NCBI GenBank assembly: GCA_004172865.1
Contig: SEBV01000001.1
Coordinates: 248,001-312,000, forward strand
DNA: 64,000 nt
Source of the DNA: Gammaproteobacteria bacterium
Lineage (GTDB): Bacteria; Pseudomonadota; Gammaproteobacteria; Pseudomonadales; Cellvibrionaceae
Direction: 5' to 3'
Shown in pieces: positions 8,863 to 17,206 of this stretch. A program made the translations under genes and the position numbers. The notes beneath the pieces were generated by a model. That model ran no database searches and had not been told where the DNA came from. It was given only the letters and a program-made list of their open reading frames with translations. The first letter of the stretch is position 1. Every line of letters begins with the position of its first letter.

Positions 8863-9933
8863 ATGCGCCTTGGTCACCTATTTAAGCTTGCCGCTGCAAC
8901 GATTTTCTGTTGCGCAACTGCGGTAAATGCCGCGCCGCTCAAAGTTGGTTTTGTTTATGTAAGCCCCATCGGCGACGCAGGTTGGACTTACCAACACGAT
9001 GAAGCTAGAAAAATTGTACAAAAAGAATTTGGTGATAAAATCGAAACCACTTTTGTAGAAAGCGTTGCCGAAGGTGCGGATGCTGAACGCGTTATCCGCA
9101 ATATGGCATCACACGGTTACGATTTAATTTTTACGACATCATTTGGTTACATGAACCCAACAATTAAAGTTGCGAAGATGTATCCCAAAGTAAAATTTGA
9201 ACACGCCACCGGTTACAAAATTGAAAACAATATGGGCAATTACCAAGCGCGCGATTATCAAGGTCGTTACCTTGCAGGTATGGTTGCAGGCGCTATGAGT
9301 AAAAGTGGAACTATCGGTTATGTAGGCGCGTTTCCCATCCCGGAAGTGATTCGCGGCATCAACGCTTACATGCTCGGCGCGCAAGCGACTAATCCTGCCA
9401 TAAAAATGAAAGTGGTTTGGGTAAACAGCTGGCACGACCCAGCCAAAGAACGTGAAGCGGCAGAAAGTTTAATGCTGCAAGGTGCAGATGTACTCACCAT
9501 GCACACAGATTCTGCTGCAGTGGTTCAAGCGGCGGCTGCAAAAAATGTGTATGCCGTTGGCTTTAATTCAGACATGAGCGCTTATGGCCCAAAAATTCAT
9601 TTAACCTCTTCGGTACAACATTGGGAAAGTATCTACCGCACAAAAATTCAGGCGGTAATTAACGGAACCTGGAAAGCGGATGCAGTGTGGGATGGTTTGA
9701 AAGAAGGCGTTGTTGCGCTATCGCCAATCAACCCTGTAGTGCCAAAACCAGTTGTTGCGAAAGTTGAACAATACAAAGCAGAAATTATTGCGGGCAAACG
9801 CGATGTTTACCAAGGCCCAATTTACAAACAGGACGGCACACTTGCAGTCGCTCAAGGAAAAGCACTGACGGACGCCGAGTTGCCTAAAATCGATTGGTAT
9901 GTAAAAGGTATTGAAGGCAACGTGCCTAAATAA
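8863..9933 (+). CDS. BMP-family substrate-binding protein of the nucleoside importer
   Basis: This is an exported basic-membrane-protein (PnrA-like) receptor that captures nucleosides or purines in the periplasm. It has a cleavable signal peptide of about 23 residues ending AVNA|APLKVGF, without a lipobox, so it is predicted to be soluble. The family pattern follows: KVGFVYVSPIGDAGWTYQHD, SHGYDLIFTTSFGY, GNYQARDYQGRYLAGMVAG and AVGFNSDMS. Length (356) is normal. The ATG follows GAGGAATACATA. Its stop codon is the first base triplet of a 9-bp tandem repeat. A hairpin follows and may protect or end the transcript, which fits a binding protein needed in excess over the membrane subunits. Confidence 0.94.
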   Translation: MRLGHLFKLAAATIFCCATAVNAAPLKVGFVYVSPIGDAGWTYQHDEARKIVQKEFGDKIETTFVESVAEGADAERVIRNMASHGYDLIFTTSFGYMNPTIKVAKMYPKVKFEHATGYKIENNMGNYQARDYQGRYLAGMVAGAMSKSGTIGYVGAFPIPEVIRGINAYMLGAQATNPAIKMKVVWVNSWHDPAKEREAAESLMLQGADVLTMHTDSAAVVQAAAAKNVYAVGFNSDMSAYGPKIHLTSSVQHWESIYRTKIQAVINGTWKADAVWDGLKEGVVALSPINPVVPKPVVAKVEQYKAEIIAGKRDVYQGPIYKQDGTLAVAQGKALTDAELPKIDWYVKGIEGNVPK

Positions 9934-9966
9934 ATGAAATAAATGAAATAAATGAAATAAATGAAA
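9931..9966 (+). repeat. Four perfect copies of a 9-bp tandem repeat
   Basis: TAAATGAAA is repeated four times without change, beginning with the stop codon of the binding-protein gene. Because nine is a multiple of three, every copy restores an in-frame TAA, so slippage cannot alter the protein. It is a possible slippage-prone site. Confidence 0.9.
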
Positions 9967-9980
9967 TGAAAAATGTTAGA

Positions 9981-10005
9981 GCCGCAATGCAAAAAACATT
10001 GCGGC
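9981..10005 (+). terminator. Strong hairpin after the binding-protein gene
   Basis: A perfect 9-bp stem (GCCGCAATG / CATTGCGGC) closes a 7-base loop. It lacks a U tract, so it may be a 3'-end stabilising structure or an incomplete terminator rather than a full intrinsic terminator. Confidence 0.5.
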
Positions 10006-10010
10006 AGTTA

Positions 10011-10041
10011 ACCTGATATTTACCTGATAGTAAAACCTGAT
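10011..10041 (+). promoter_or_regulatory. Three ACCTGAT repeats upstream of the TetR gene
   Basis: ACCTGAT occurs at 10011, 10022 and 10035, spaced 11 and 13 bases. The position directly upstream of a regulator gene suggests half-sites for autoregulation or part of the promoter. No palindrome typical of RutR was seen, so the role is uncertain. Confidence 0.3.
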
Positions 10042-10066
10042 CGTAAACCCAGAAGGAGCTTCCAGC

Positions 10067-10093
10067 ATGAGACATAATAATGAAAGCAAATAA
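10067..10093 (+). other. Eight-codon upstream ORF overlapping the TetR start
   Basis: The best Shine-Dalgarno in the region (AGAAGGAG) is placed for the ATG at 10067, which encodes only MRHNNESK before a TAA at 10091. The TetR gene starts at 10080 in another frame, inside this mini-ORF. Ribosomes ending at 10093 could re-initiate backwards at 10080, coupling the two. Expression is unproven. Confidence 0.35.
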
Positions 10094-10889
10094 ATTGCCA
10101 GAAAAAAGTTTAATTGAAAAAGCGGCGGATTTTGATCCTACCGAAACGCCAACCGGAAAATACAAAGCCGGAAAAATTCGCGACAGAAATTTAAACAATA
10201 TCATCAGCGCCGCTGAAGAAGAATTTGTGTTGCACGGTTATCGCGGCACCAGCATTCAAGCTATCGCTGATCGCGCGGCAATTCCCAAAGCCAATGTGCA
10301 TTATTACTTTAAAAGTAAATCTAATTTATACGTGGCGGTGCTCGATAACATTATTCATTTATGGAACGACCAGCTCGATGTTATTACGGTAGAAGATGAC
10401 CCTGCCACTGTGCTCGATCAATTTATTCGCAAAAAAGTTGAGTTGTCGTACACACATCCGCGCGCATCAAAATTGTACGCCATGGAAATGATTCAAGGCG
10501 CACCGCATTTGAAAGGTTACATTCGCACTGAAATGCGCCAATGGGTGAGACGTAAAGTACAAGTCATTGAACAATGGATTGAACAGGGCCGAATGGCGAA
10601 TGTTGATCCTATGCATTTGATATTTTTAATTTGGTCGTCAACACAACACTACGCCGACTTCGATGTAAAAATTTTAACGGTGATGAATCGTGCTGAATAC
10701 GAGCCGGATATGATTCGTGATATCTCCAACTTCTTGAGCAAAATGATTTTAAGTGGCTGCGGTCTTGTTCCTCCGCAATTAGCAGATCAAGCGCAGACGA
10801 TAACTGCTGTTAAAGAAACTAATCTTAAAGAAGTGGATATTAAAACTGGTGTTGTTAAAGAAGTTGGTCTGAAAGAAGTGAAAAAATGA
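10080..10889 (+). CDS. TetR-family regulator, RutR-like
   Basis: This is a one-component repressor-type regulator with an N-terminal helix-turn-helix (about residues 38-85: IISAAEEEFVLHGYRGTSIQAIADRAAIPKANVHYYF, quoted in part by its core GYRGTSIQAIADRA) and a ligand-binding C-terminal half of the YcdC/RutR type. RutR senses uracil and controls pyrimidine and purine genes. This one sits between a nucleoside importer and a purine deaminase, so a purine or pyrimidine ligand is a fair inference. The N-terminus has about 35 extra residues before the HTH, and the C-terminus carries repeated lysine-rich VKE/LKE units. The start is unusual: the strong ribosome binding site fits the upstream mini-ORF better. 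It overlaps the deaminase gene by ATGA. Confidence 0.88.
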   Translation: MKANKLPEKSLIEKAADFDPTETPTGKYKAGKIRDRNLNNIISAAEEEFVLHGYRGTSIQAIADRAAIPKANVHYYFKSKSNLYVAVLDNIIHLWNDQLDVITVEDDPATVLDQFIRKKVELSYTHPRASKLYAMEMIQGAPHLKGYIRTEMRQWVRRKVQVIEQWIEQGRMANVDPMHLIFLIWSSTQHYADFDVKILTVMNRAEYEPDMIRDISNFLSKMILSGCGLVPPQLADQAQTITAVKETNLKEVDIKTGVVKEVGLKEVKK

Positions 10890-12286
10890 TTGCGTTTGAA
10901 AATGATAGAGTGAAAGAAACCGTTTCTAAAAAAGGTAAATGCACATGGATTAAAAATCCACTCGCATGTTGGACCGGCAATTCGCAAGATGCCAGCAACG
11001 GCATGGTTATTTGTGACAATATTATTGTTGAGCTAGTTGCTGCGGGCAACACGCCCATTACGCAATATCAACAAACCTTTGATGCATCGGCCCACGTAAT
11101 TTTGCCGGGCTTAATTAATTGCCATCACCATTTTTATCAAACGCTAACGCGCGCTTTACCGAACGCGTTGAACAAAGAATTATTTCCCTGGCTGCAAGCG
11201 CTTTACCCTGTGTGGGCGAATTTGAATGACGATGCAATTTTTGCATCCACGCAATTAGCTTTAAGTGAATTGCTGTTATCCGGTTGCACGACGGCTGCAG
11301 ATCATCATTACGTATTCAGCAGCATTATGCCGCACGCGATTGATGCTCAAGTTGCTGCAGCAAAAACCATTGGCAATCGCGTAACTTTAACACGCGGCTC
11401 TATGAGCTTGGGCCAATCCAAAGGTGGTTTACCGCCAGATTCGGTGGTGGAAACTGATGAAAAAATTCTCGGTGAAAGCGAACGTTTAATTAATACGTAT
11501 CACGATTCTTCAGAAGAATCTTTCTGTCAAATAGCACTAGCACCTTGCTCACCGTTTTCGGTAACGCCGGATTTAATGCGTGAAACTGCAAAGTTATCGC
11601 AACAAAAAAATGTGCTTCTACATACACATCTCGGTGAAACTGAAGACGAAAATGATTTTTGTCTCGAAAAATTTGGTATGCGTCCCGTCGATTATCTTGA
11701 AGATGTAGGCTGGCTCAATGACCGTACCTGGCTCGCGCACGGAATTCATTTTAATGATGATGAAGTAAAGCGTCTTGGTCACGCATGTACCGGTATTTGT
11801 CATTGTCCATCATCGAATATGTTGTTGGCATCCGGCATGTGCCGTACGCTGGATTTGCGCAGCGCCGGTGCGCGAGTTGGTTTGGGTGTGGATGGTTCTG
11901 CATCTAATGACGGTTCCAATATGATTCAGGAAGTTCGTCAGGCAATGTTGTTACAAAAATTGCGTTACGGCTCTGCAAAATTTTCGCACCACGACGCACT
12001 CACCATGGCAACCCGCGGCAGCGCGACTTTATTGCATCGTAAAGAATTAGGTGAAATTGCCGTCGGCAAGCAGGCAGACATAGCGCTTTATAGTTTGGAT
12101 GAACCGCGATTCTCCGGTTACGGCGACGCAGTTGCAGCATTAATTTTATGCGGCGCTACCAAAGCAGATCACGTTATGGTCGCCGGTGAATGGAAAGTAA
12201 AAAATGGTGTGATGGTAGATGTGGATATTCACGAAATTATGGCGCGCCACCGAATAGCAGCAGATCGCTTGGTGCAGCAGTTTTGA
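10886..12286 (+). CDS. 8-oxoguanine / guanine deaminase (amidohydrolase)
   Basis: This is a metal-dependent amidohydrolase of the ATZ/TRZ subfamily that deaminates guanine-type purines. The pattern fits 8-oxoguanine deaminase best: KNPLACWTGN at the start, the metal site NCHHHFYQTLTR, THLGETEDE in the middle, AHGIHFND, and the VGLGVDGSASNDGSNM motif with the catalytic aspartate. Length (466) is normal for the subfamily. Products (urate from 8-oxoguanine, or xanthine from guanine) feed the xdh/urate pathway encoded on the other side of the importer. It is co-transcribed with the TetR gene (4-base overlap). Distinguishing 8-oxoguanine from guanine or S-adenosylhomocysteine preference needs an assay. 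Confidence 0.88.
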   Translation: MIAFENDRVKETVSKKGKCTWIKNPLACWTGNSQDASNGMVICDNIIVELVAAGNTPITQYQQTFDASAHVILPGLINCHHHFYQTLTRALPNALNKELFPWLQALYPVWANLNDDAIFASTQLALSELLLSGCTTAADHHYVFSSIMPHAIDAQVAAAKTIGNRVTLTRGSMSLGQSKGGLPPDSVVETDEKILGESERLINTYHDSSEESFCQIALAPCSPFSVTPDLMRETAKLSQQKNVLLHTHLGETEDENDFCLEKFGMRPVDYLEDVGWLNDRTWLAHGIHFNDDEVKRLGHACTGICHCPSSNMLLASGMCRTLDLRSAGARVGLGVDGSASNDGSNMIQEVRQAMLLQKLRYGSAKFSHHDALTMATRGSATLLHRKELGEIAVGKQADIALYSLDEPRFSGYGDAVAALILCGATKADHVMVAGEWKVKNGVMVDVDIHEIMARHRIAADRLVQQF

Positions 12287-12316
12287 TTCTGTTGATTTAA
12301 TTCATTTGATTTGCAT

Positions 12317-12336
12317 TGGCCGCATCCTTGCGGCCA
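12317..12336. terminator. Hairpin between convergent genes
   Basis: A perfect 8-bp stem (TGGCCGCA / TGCGGCCA) with a TCCT loop lies between the convergent deaminase and kinase genes. The following bases are A/T-rich but without a clean U run on either strand, so it is a weak terminator candidate. Confidence 0.45.
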
Positions 12337-12369
12337 TATAAATTGTTCGGCAAAAATCCTAACTAAAAC

Positions 12370-13371
12370 CTAGTCAAAAAATCGATTTTTTAACTCGGCG
12401 TGTTGTTCTGCTTTCAAGCGTGGCCCAAATTGCGAAACCACTTTGGCTGCTGCCAAACTTGCAAAATCCCCCGCGGTTTTATAATCCTTACCTTGTGCCA
12501 CGGCATACAAAAATGCACCCGCAAACATATCACCTGCGCCGTTAGTATCTACAGCAGTTATTTTGTTACCGGCAATTTCAATAAATTCGTTGCCATCAAA
12601 AACCAGCGCGCCTTGGCTGCCACGGGTAATCACAAAATGTTTGCTGAATTTTTTTAGGGCTTCAGCGGCAGCTTCGAGATTTTCAGTTTGGGTAAAGCCA
12701 ATCGCTTCATCGCTATTGCAGAATAAAATATCCACACCGCCGCCAATCATTTCCAATAAACCGTCACGGAAAAACTGCACCATAGCCGGGTCAGATAAAC
12801 TCAGTGCTGTGCGTGTGTTATTCGCTTCCGCATGTTCACGCAGAACAATGGCGGCCGCACGGCCCGTGGGTGAGGTTACTAAATAACCTTCAATGTAAAC
12901 GAAATGTGATTGCGCGATGGCCGCTACATCCAGCTCATCAACCGACAAGTGTTCGCTGATTCCTAAAAAGGTATTCATTGTGCGTTCAGCGTCAGGTGTA
13001 ATCATCACCAAACATTTACCAGTGACGCCTTGCTGCAAGTTCACGTGCGCTGGATAACTGACACCGGCGGCTTTTATGTCGTTAATGTAAAAGTGGCCAA
13101 GCTCATCGTCGGCCACTTTGCAGGAGTAAACATTGTTACAGCCGAAGTAGCTGGCTGCGATAATGGTATTAGCCGCAGAACCGCCGCTGGCTTTGTGCGA
13201 TGCAACCAGGTGATCGGCCAAATAACTGATGAGTTCGCTCTGGCGCGCTTCGTCCACTAAAGTCATAACACCTTTATCGACTTTCATGGCTGCGAGGTCG
13301 GCATTGCTTACGCTGATTTCAGTATCGACCAAGGCGTTGCCTATGCCGTAAATGTGATATTGCTTGCTCAT
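12370..13371 (-). CDS. PfkB-family carbohydrate kinase, adenosine kinase-like
   Basis: This is a ribokinase-fold sugar/nucleoside kinase of 333 residues. It shows YGIGNALVDTE at the N-terminus, GGSAANTIIAASYFG (PfkB signature 1), and VDTNGAGDMFAGAF (signature 2, with the catalytic Asp and anion-hole glycines). The overall pattern matches the proteobacterial group annotated as adenosine kinase, which converts adenosine to AMP. Its closeness to the purine island fits, but it points the other way and is separated by a hairpin, so it is probably its own transcript. A different nucleoside or sugar substrate is possible. Confidence 0.85.
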   Translation of the reverse strand: MSKQYHIYGIGNALVDTEISVSNADLAAMKVDKGVMTLVDEARQSELISYLADHLVASHKASGGSAANTIIAASYFGCNNVYSCKVADDELGHFYINDIKAAGVSYPAHVNLQQGVTGKCLVMITPDAERTMNTFLGISEHLSVDELDVAAIAQSHFVYIEGYLVTSPTGRAAAIVLREHAEANNTRTALSLSDPAMVQFFRDGLLEMIGGGVDILFCNSDEAIGFTQTENLEAAAEALKKFSKHFVITRGSQGALVFDGNEFIEIAGNKITAVDTNGAGDMFAGAFLYAVAQGKDYKTAGDFASLAAAKVVSQFGPRLKAEQHAELKNRFFD

Positions 13372-13566
13372 GAATAAACCTTAGGGAAGTAAAATGTGAT
13401 GGACTTGAGAATAAGTGTTTGGAGAATAAAGTGTGATTGCCTAAAGCAAAAAATATGACCGATTAACAGGGCGAGCATTATGCAAAAAAGGTTTCACTCG
13501 ATAAAGCCTTATCTAACCCGTAAAATGCCCACAATTTCGTATTTATCCTCTTTTTGGATGTAATTA

Positions 13567-15909
13567 ATGACCAAACGTCGTTTTATGAGTCGTGGAAAAA
13601 AATCCGGTGGCGGATCTTTCCATTTTAACTGGATGCTCCTGTTGTGGATTGTGCTCGGTTTTGCCGTAGTGGTTGCCTTGGTTTTAGGCATTTGGAGCCT
13701 GTACCTTGATAAAGTCGTGCGTGAAAAATTCGAAGGCAAAAAATGGTCGTTACCTGCGCGCGTTTATTCGCGTCCGCTCGAATTGTATGAAGGCCTGCCG
13801 CTAACGCCGGTGTTATTTGAAAAAGAATTGGAAGCCTTGGGCTATCGCACCACGCCGAGCGTTACTGCTTCCGGCCAAGTGTCGCGCCGCGCCGCAAGTG
13901 CGCAGGAAGTGACCTATGAAGTGCTCACTCGCGGTTTTGATTTTTGGGATAAAAAAGAAGGCTCGCAGAAATTTGTGCTGAGAATTGATTCCGGCAAAAT
14001 TGCATCCTTAATGGACGAAAAAGGTGTTGCTCTGCCGCTGGTGCGGATGGAGCCTGAAGAAATCGGCGGCATTTATCCTAACAATATTGAGGACCGTGTA
14101 TTAGTAAAATTAGATCAGCTTCCTCCGTTGTTAGGCGAAACTTTATTGGCGGTTGAAGACAAACATTTTCTTGAGCATCACGGCGTATCGCCTGAAGCGA
14201 TTTTGCGTGCAATGTGGGTGAATGCGCGCGAAGGTGAAGTGGTGCAGGGCGGAAGCACGCTCACGCAACAATTGGTAAAGAATTTTTATCTCACCTCCGA
14301 ACAAAGTTTAACGCGCAAAATTCCTGAAGCGATTATGTCGCTGCTGTTGGAATTGCATTACAGCAAATCAGAAATTTTAGAAACATATGTTAACGAAGTT
14401 TATTTAGGCAGAAGTGGATCGCGCGAGATTCACGGTTTTGGATTGGCATCGCAACATTATTTCCGTCAACCTTTGCATGAACTAAATGCGCAAGAAGTTG
14501 CTTTGCTAGTTGGGCTTGTTAAAGGTGCATCTTACTACAATCCCTGGCGCAATCCGGAGCGCGCAAAAACTCGTCGCAATTTAGTATTAAATGTAATGCA
14601 CACCGAAGGTTTAATTGACGACAAACAATTTAAAGAAGCGCAAGCATCGCCTTTAGGTTTAGCTGCAGAAACGGACGCGAGTTTAATTAATTACCCTGCG
14701 TTTGTTGATCTCGTAAAGCGCCAATTAAAACAAGATTATCAAGACGATGATTTGCGCAAAGAAGGCCTGCGTATTTTTACGACTATTGCACCTATGGTTC
14801 AGCGCCTTGCTGAAAAATCTGTGGCAACACGCATCGCGCAAATTGAAAAACAATACAAAATAAAAGATTTGCAAGTCAGTATGGTTGTCACTTCTGTTGG
14901 CAGCGGCGAAATTCTTGCGCTAATTGGCGATAAAAATCCGCGCTTCCCCGGATTGAATCGCGCGCTCGATGCCCACCGCCAAATTGGTTCCTTGATGAAA
15001 CCATTTGTGTATCTAACGGCGCTCGAACAACCGCAGACTTATAATTTGGCAACGCTAATTAGCGATGATCCCGTTAGCATAAAAGGTGGTGATGGAAAAT
15101 TGTGGGAACCAAAAAACGCCGATAATTTAAGTCACGGCAATATGCCGCTTTATCGTGCCCTCGCAAATTCTGAAAACCAGGCAACTGTGCGTTTAGGTAT
15201 GCAACTTACTGTTAAAGCGGTTGTGAAAACAGTAAAAGCGGCGGGCTACGATGGCGAGATTCCACAAGTGCCATCCATATTAATCGGCGCGGTGGATATG
15301 TCACCTATTGAAGTTACCAATATGTATCACACGCTCGCCGCTGAAGGCGTACACACACAGTTGCACGCCATTCGCGAAGTATTAAATGCAGAAGGCCAGC
15401 CACTTAAACGTTATCCTCTAGAATTGGATCAACGTTTTTCTGTGCAAAGTACATTTGAATTACAACACGCATTACAAGCCGTTTTGCGCGAAGGTACCGG
15501 TCGCAGCGTTTATAATTCTTTCCCGGAATCATTACCGCTCGCAGGCAAAACAGGCACAACCAATGATCAGCGCGATAGCTGGTTTGCCGGTTTCAGTGGC
15601 GAGCATTTAGCTGTGGTTTGGGTTGGTAAAGATGACAACTCCAAAACACCGCTAAGCGGCGCAAGTGGCGCCCTACAAGTATGGGCTGATTTAATGCGAC
15701 AACTACCAACCCAAGGCGTAAATCAACAAGCCCCCGAAGGCGTGAGCTATGATTGGCTTGATGCAAATACCGGTTTGCTAAGCGCAGAACAATGTGAAGG
15801 CGCCATGTGGCTGCCATTGCACAACGACTACAAACCAAAAGAATCTGTAGAATGTAAAATTAGAGAAGGTGTCGACGAGCAACACTGGTGGCAGAAGATT
15901 TTCCGTTAA
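13567..15909 (+). CDS. mrcB: Penicillin-binding protein 1b (class A, bifunctional)
   Basis: This enzyme polymerises glycan strands and crosslinks peptidoglycan. The 780 residues contain a short basic cytoplasmic tail (RGKKSGGG), one membrane anchor at about 20-45, a UB2H-like region, and a GT51 transglycosylase with EDKHFLEHHG and GGSTLTQQLVKNF. The transpeptidase has SLMK as SxxK, SEN as SxN and KTGTTND as KTG(T). The two-residue DKxF/GGST order and total length match PBP1b rather than PBP1a. The TPR lipoprotein gene starts 74 bases downstream, a pairing known for LpoP-type activators. The start at 13567 lacks a clear Shine-Dalgarno; an ATG six codons later is an alternative. Confidence 0.95.
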   Translation: MTKRRFMSRGKKSGGGSFHFNWMLLLWIVLGFAVVVALVLGIWSLYLDKVVREKFEGKKWSLPARVYSRPLELYEGLPLTPVLFEKELEALGYRTTPSVTASGQVSRRAASAQEVTYEVLTRGFDFWDKKEGSQKFVLRIDSGKIASLMDEKGVALPLVRMEPEEIGGIYPNNIEDRVLVKLDQLPPLLGETLLAVEDKHFLEHHGVSPEAILRAMWVNAREGEVVQGGSTLTQQLVKNFYLTSEQSLTRKIPEAIMSLLLELHYSKSEILETYVNEVYLGRSGSREIHGFGLASQHYFRQPLHELNAQEVALLVGLVKGASYYNPWRNPERAKTRRNLVLNVMHTEGLIDDKQFKEAQASPLGLAAETDASLINYPAFVDLVKRQLKQDYQDDDLRKEGLRIFTTIAPMVQRLAEKSVATRIAQIEKQYKIKDLQVSMVVTSVGSGEILALIGDKNPRFPGLNRALDAHRQIGSLMKPFVYLTALEQPQTYNLATLISDDPVSIKGGDGKLWEPKNADNLSHGNMPLYRALANSENQATVRLGMQLTVKAVVKTVKAAGYDGEIPQVPSILIGAVDMSPIEVTNMYHTLAAEGVHTQLHAIREVLNAEGQPLKRYPLELDQRFSVQSTFELQHALQAVLREGTGRSVYNSFPESLPLAGKTGTTNDQRDSWFAGFSGEHLAVVWVGKDDNSKTPLSGASGALQVWADLMRQLPTQGVNQQAPEGVSYDWLDANTGLLSAEQCEGAMWLPLHNDYKPKESVECKIREGVDEQHWWQKIFR

Positions 15910-15983
15910 TTGTAAAAATAGAGATAAACAATTAACACTTTAAAATTTAACAGATCGAGCAAATTCATTTTTTAGGAAATATC

Positions 15984-16457
15984 GTGAAAAGATTTTTTTT
16001 ATGTGCAGGTTTAATTTTTATATTCACGCAATTGGTTGGTTGTGCAACGCATTCCAGAACCGAGTCAGCGCCACCAGTGATTGAAAAATCTGAGCCAGTA
16101 ACGCCCGAAGTGAAAGAACCTGAAAAGCCTGTTGAGCCGGTGGCTCCACCGCCGGTTGTTCCACAAACCCAAGCGCCTGCGCCAGTTGCTACAAGTAATG
16201 CTACAGCGAGTTTGGTTAGCCAGGCGCGCGCGCAGTATCAAGCAAAAAATTATCAAGCGGCAATTGCTACAGCAGAGCGCGCGTTACGTATTGATCGCCG
16301 CTCTCCAGAAGTTTATTTAGTTCTCGCGCAAAGTTATGTGCAGTTAGCGAACACACAACTGGCTATGCAGTTCGCACAACAGGGAATACGTTATTCCCAG
16401 GCGGGAACAGAATTGGCTAAGACCTTAGCACAAGTTCGAGATTCATTGCAGAAGTAA
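15984..16457 (+). CDS. TPR lipoprotein, probable PBP1b activator (LpoP-like)
   Basis: This is a 157-residue outer-membrane-type lipoprotein. The signal peptide ends in a lipobox LVGC at Cys20, followed by a proline/glutamate-rich linker (to about residue 70) and then two TPR-like helical repeats (QARAQYQAKNYQAAIATAERAL and the next unit, quoted here by the core NYQAAIATAERAL). Pseudomonas and Acinetobacter encode a similar TPR lipoprotein, LpoP, next to the PBP1b gene, where it activates the enzyme from the outer membrane. Linkage and domain layout make the same role the best inference. The start is GTG with AGGAAATATC before it. Direct activation of this PBP1b is not shown by sequence. Confidence 0.8.
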   Translation: MKRFFLCAGLIFIFTQLVGCATHSRTESAPPVIEKSEPVTPEVKEPEKPVEPVAPPPVVPQTQAPAPVATSNATASLVSQARAQYQAKNYQAAIATAERALRIDRRSPEVYLVLAQSYVQLANTQLAMQFAQQGIRYSQAGTELAKTLAQVRDSLQK

Positions 16458-16545
16458 ATTTTTCTTCAAATTGATTGCGAAAGGATTCGCTTAAATAATT
16501 AATACCAAGCTTCAAATAATAAAAACTATTTCCCGAGCAACCTCT

Positions 16546-17133
16546 ATGAAGTCTGCCAGTAAAATAATTTTCCTATCTATTACTTTTATTCTCTCAACAA
16601 ATTCCGGATTAGTTTTCGCTGCAGAAAAATCAGTGGATAGTAAAACTGCGCATTACACAAAACTCAATGCAAAAGGCAAAGCGGCGGGTGATAAAGTAAA
16701 TGCAGCGCGCTGTGTTATTGATAACCAAACCGGTCTGGTATGGGAATTAAAAACCGATGATGATAGCGTTCACGATAAAAATAATACTTATCGTTGGGGC
16801 GGTCGCGGTGCTGAGCAAAGTGGTGCGATATTTTTTGACGATTGGAATACATTGCTCGATGCAACCAATAAAGAAAAATTATGCGGCTTTAATGATTGGC
16901 GTGTACCTAATATAGATGAATTAAAAACGCTGGTTGTTACTGGCGCGAATCCCGCTATTGATATAATTTTTTTCCCGCTAACTTTGCCGAAACCTTATTG
17001 GTCGGCATCCGCTTATAAAAATTATCCCGAGCATGGGCAAACCGTACATTTTGAAACGGGTGCTTCTTATTATTACAACGGCTTTCGCGGTGATCGCTTG
17101 CCGCTACGTTTGGTACGCAGCAAATCGCAATAA
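16546..17133 (+). CDS. Exported DUF1566 (Lcl C-terminal-like) protein
   Basis: The 195-residue protein has a signal peptide ending around VFA|AEKS. The remainder matches the DUF1566/Lcl C-terminal pattern: RCVIDNQTGLVWE, FNDWRVPNIDELKTLV, PYWSASAYKN and the end LPLRLVRS. Family members are secreted or surface proteins, some with adhesin-like roles, but no biochemical activity is established for this type. It follows the lipoprotein gene after 88 bases and ends at a strong bidirectional terminator, so it may share the mrcB transcript or have its own promoter. No further function can be assigned. Confidence 0.82.
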   Translation: MKSASKIIFLSITFILSTNSGLVFAAEKSVDSKTAHYTKLNAKGKAAGDKVNAARCVIDNQTGLVWELKTDDDSVHDKNNTYRWGGRGAEQSGAIFFDDWNTLLDATNKEKLCGFNDWRVPNIDELKTLVVTGANPAIDIIFFPLTLPKPYWSASAYKNYPEHGQTVHFETGASYYYNGFRGDRLPLRLVRSKSQ

Positions 17134-17151
17134 CAATCTAATGAATGATTT

Positions 17152-17191
17152 AAAAAAAAGCCCCGAGTGCCTAAACGCTCGGGGCTTTTTA
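17152..17191. terminator. Bidirectional intrinsic terminator
   Basis: Stem GCCCCGAGTG / CGCTCGGGGC with a 6-base loop, an A8 run on one side and a T5 run on the other. It serves the DUF1566 gene on the plus strand and the TonB receptor on the minus strand. Confidence 0.9.
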
Positions 17192-17206
17192 TTGCGATAA
17201 GAAAAA

